From assembly GCA_003557965.1 (NCBI GenBank), contig PWND01000028.1:1-8134 (forward strand): a stretch of 8,134 nt of DNA. Direction: 5' to 3'. The translations under genes and the position numbers were made by a program. The stretch is from Bacteroidales bacterium. GTDB lineage: Bacteria > Bacteroidota > Bacteroidia > Bacteroidales > UBA7960. Shown piece by piece: positions 6,109 through 8,134 of the stretch (its first letter is position 1; each line of letters opens with the position of its first letter). The notes beneath the pieces are model-generated. The model did no database searches and was not told the DNA's origin. It was given only the letters and a program-made list of their open reading frames with translations.

Positions 6109-8134
6109 TATTAGGTTTTTTTATAACGTATGTTATGTTTGAAGTAAACCTTGACTGGTCTATTCTGTTAAAAACCAACCCCTTTTCCCTTGCAAGATTT
6201 TCTATTTCCTGCCCTGAAAAATATGAAAGCTTATACTTCTTTTTGTTGAACTTCATGATTTTAGTACTCTGTATTTCAGTGTATTTCGTGTAAAAAGTGC
6301 GCTTTCGTAAATCAATATCAGCATCTCTCAGTATTATCAAGCTGTTTTGTTTTAACTTGTCCATACAGCTTTCTAAGATATCGTTTCTTATTTCTTTGGG
6401 AATGTAATGCAGCACATCATTAAATATATAAACATCTGCATCCGGAATCTCTTCTTCAGTGATATCAACCAACTCAAATTGCAGGTTCTCTGTTTTATGC
6501 GGGATGTTTTTTGCTATTTTGATTTTTTCTTCATCATAATCCAAACCAGTAATTTTCCTGTTTTTAGAAGTATAATGTAGCATTAATGATAAAAAGCCAT
6601 AACCACAACCTATATCTGCAACTTTGGCATTTTCATGTACAATATTATTGTAAAATGAATAATTGTTTTCAGCTTTTATCTTTGTTTTTAAATACCATTC
6701 AAGAACCGGCCCCTTATAAAGGTATTGTGAAATTAATTGTTTCTTAAAAAACTTTGGTGTCTCCAGCTCTTTTTTTAGTTTTTCAAATTCATCCCGGTAA
6801 AAGCTGGTAAGTTCTTTTGCTTGCTCCTTATAAGTATGGCCTTCTTCGATATTTGCCGGTTTTACTTTTATCTTGTCGAAAAATTTTATATGTATTGTTC
6901 CTGATTTTAGAAAAAACTCCGACTTTGGGATGCACTCAAAAATTCCATGAATCATTATTGGCTGAATACTTATATTAAGCTTATCGGCAATATAAAATGC
7001 ACCCTGGTGAAAACGCTTTATACTCCCATCTTTTGTTCGTGTACCTTCCGGAAAAACCAATATTGAATATCCTTGTTTTACTTTTTTCTCTAATTTCTTA
7101 AAATCCACATCCAAGCCTTTAAATACCGGGTAGTAATCAGCATACCTGATAATGCTGCCAAAAAACAAGCTGTTGTAAACCCATGAGTTTGTAAACGCTA
7201 TCATTTTTGGGCTTAGTAGTAACAAATATACAAGGTCAATATAAGATTGGTGATTGGAAATAATTACAGAAGGTTTTGAGAAATCTAATTTTTCTTTATT
7301 TATGTACTTTCTTTTTATGCCATGGTTTGCTTTAGTAATAAACCATGAAAATTTACAAATAACACTATGAACAAAATTTTTCTTGTGCTTTTTCTTAATG
7401 GGTAAAACCCATATAATTGGCATCAAAGATGTCATTATTAATGAGCCTGTTAAAAAAAGCACTAATGCATTCAGCGATACGGTAAAGTTAAACAATGTGA
7501 CCGGCATAATCCTTGGCTTACCTTTATTGCTTATCAAAAAATTAAATAACAAGGGTAGCAAAGTATATGTTATTAAAATTACGGATGTTATCCCCAATAT
7601 TGAAACAATGGCAATAGATTTTAGTACAGGGTGTTTCGCAAAAATCAAAACGCCAAAGCTTGTAATGGTAGTAATAGCAGATAATAATACCGACATTTTG
7701 TAAGGAGTTAAGCTAATATTGCCGTATTTATGCCGGTTAATCAAACCGCTGGTTATAAAAATACTGTAATCAACGCCTAATCCAAAAATAAATGTTGTTA
7801 TAATAATATTGAAAATATTAAATTCAATGCCTATAAGCCCCATTAAGCCAACTGTCCATAACCAGCTTAAAATTATTGGTATAAAAGATATTATAGCCAG
7901 CTCAATTCGTCCGTATGATACCAGCAATATGGAAAATATTAATAGCATTGAGATAAGCACCAGAAGCCTGAAATCTTCTTTTAAAACATCTAAAAACCTG
8001 TCAATAAAATACTGGTTGTCAAAAATTAGCACATCGGGCTTGTCTTCAAATGCATCAAAGAGGTGCTTTTTTTCCTCCTGGTCAACCATTAAAATAGTGA
8101 TTAGCGAAACAATATCATTTGCTTCACTAATGAA
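6095..8134 (-). CDS. Fused MMPL-type transporter / lysophospholipid acyltransferase / SAM-dependent methyltransferase (5' end outside window)
   Basis: This is the C-terminal part of a multidomain inner-membrane protein. The frame stays open through 15 more codons to the right edge, so the Met at 8089 is internal and the start lies outside. Counting from that Met, residues 41-59, 63-85, 89-113, 131-151 and 155-187 are hydrophobic helices matching TM8-12 of an MMPL/RND transporter. Asp107-Tyr108 in FGLGVDYS is the proton-relay pair typical of TM10. A further hydrophobic stretch (199-230) leads into a PlsC domain with the H(X)4D motif NHQSYID (279-285) and FPEGTR (346-351). Motif II is atypical (YYPVFKG, 319-325), with Lys where Arg is usual. 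Residues 480-664 form a class I methyltransferase: DIGCGYG (492-498) binds SAM, followed by GLDYDEE and NDVLHYIP. The same three-part fusion is known in Bacteroidota, often near flexirubin-type clusters. The likely role is modifying and exporting a lipid or polyene; the substrate is inferred. It overlaps the next gene by 14 bases. Confidence 0.9.
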   Translation of the reverse strand, partial: FISEANDIVSLITILMVDQEEKKHLFDAFEDKPDVLIFDNQYFIDRFLDVLKEDFRLLVLISMLLIFSILLVSYGRIELAIISFIPIILSWLWTVGLMGLIGIEFNIFNIIITTFIFGLGVDYSIFITSGLINRHKYGNISLTPYKMSVLLSAITTITSFGVLIFAKHPVLKSIAIVSILGITSVILITYTLLPLLFNFLISNKGKPRIMPVTLFNFTVSLNALVLFLTGSLIMTSLMPIIWVLPIKKKHKKNFVHSVICKFSWFITKANHGIKRKYINKEKLDFSKPSVIISNHQSYIDLVYLLLLSPKMIAFTNSWVYNSLFFGSIIRYADYYPVFKGLDVDFKKLEKKVKQGYSILVFPEGTRTKDGSIKRFHQGAFYIADKLNISIQPIMIHGIFECIPKSEFFLKSGTIHIKFFDKIKVKPANIEEGHTYKEQAKELTSFYRDEFEKLKKELETPKFFKKQLISQYLYKGPVLEWYLKTKIKAENNYSFYNNIVHENAKVADIGCGYGFLSLMLHYTSKNRKITGLDYDEEKIKIAKNIPHKTENLQFELVDITEEEIPDADVYIFNDVLHYIPKEIRNDILESCMDKLKQNSLIILRDADIDLRKRTFYTKYTEIQSTKIMKFNKKKYKLSYFSGQEIENLAREKGLVFNRIDQSRFTSNITYVIKKPNNEQV

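Noticed and set aside
7223..7230. Minus-strand TATATTTG, a match to the Bacteroidota -7 element TAnnTTTG
   Set aside because: It is inside the PlsC coding region, no TTTG-like -33 element sits at the right spacing, and such octamers are expected by chance in AT-rich DNA.
7383..7703. Plus-strand open frame of 106 codons
   Set aside because: Antisense to the transmembrane and linker part of the fused gene; no domain, start context or promoter supports it.
8053..8079. AGGAGG on the minus strand (8079-8074) upstream of an ATG (8055-8053)
   Set aside because: The ATG is out of frame with the fused gene and opens only nine codons; the purine run is simply Gln-Glu-Glu coding sequence.

Overview
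The window is an AT-rich stretch (roughly one third G+C by eye) whose five genes all read on the minus strand. The gene families, the AT-rich codon use and the absence of clear Shine-Dalgarno sequences before the starts point to a member of the Bacteroidota; I cannot place it more finely. I read the window as the middle or end of a polyene-lipid cluster of the aryl-polyene / flexirubin type. That reading rests on gene content. No ketosynthase, acyl carrier protein, tyrosine ammonia-lyase or DarA/DarB gene lies inside the window.

In transcription order, from right to left: (1) 8134 to 6095 is the 3' part of a large fused gene. It encodes the C-terminal half of an MMPL/RND-type transporter, then a PlsC-type lysophospholipid acyltransferase, then a class I SAM-dependent methyltransferase. 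Its start lies beyond the right edge. (2) 6108 to 4615 and (3) 4609 to 3110 are tandem paralogous FAD-dependent oxidoreductases of the phytoene desaturase / retinol saturase type. (4) 3117 to 1426 is a membrane-anchored C45-family Ntn hydrolase/acyltransferase with a short TPR-like tail. (5) 1426 to 119 is an adenylate-forming ligase of the phenylacetate-CoA ligase (PaaK) type. The gaps are -14, +5, -8 and -1 bases, so the five genes almost certainly form one transcript with translational coupling. Its promoter lies to the right of the window.

A consistent working model is as follows. The ligase activates an aryl or fatty acid. Ketosynthases encoded elsewhere extend it. The paired flavoenzymes adjust the oxidation state or geometry of the polyene. 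The fused protein methylates, acylates and exports the product. The C45 enzyme transfers or removes an acyl group on the periplasmic side. The family assignments are well supported by motifs; the order and substrates are inference.

Positions 1 to 118 contain no convincing minus-strand gene start. They hold a small imperfect hairpin followed by a T run in the plus direction and a possible tail of a convergent plus-strand gene, which together hint that the operon ends here. Both ideas are weak. No RNA genes, mobile elements, CRISPR arrays or dispersed repeats were seen.
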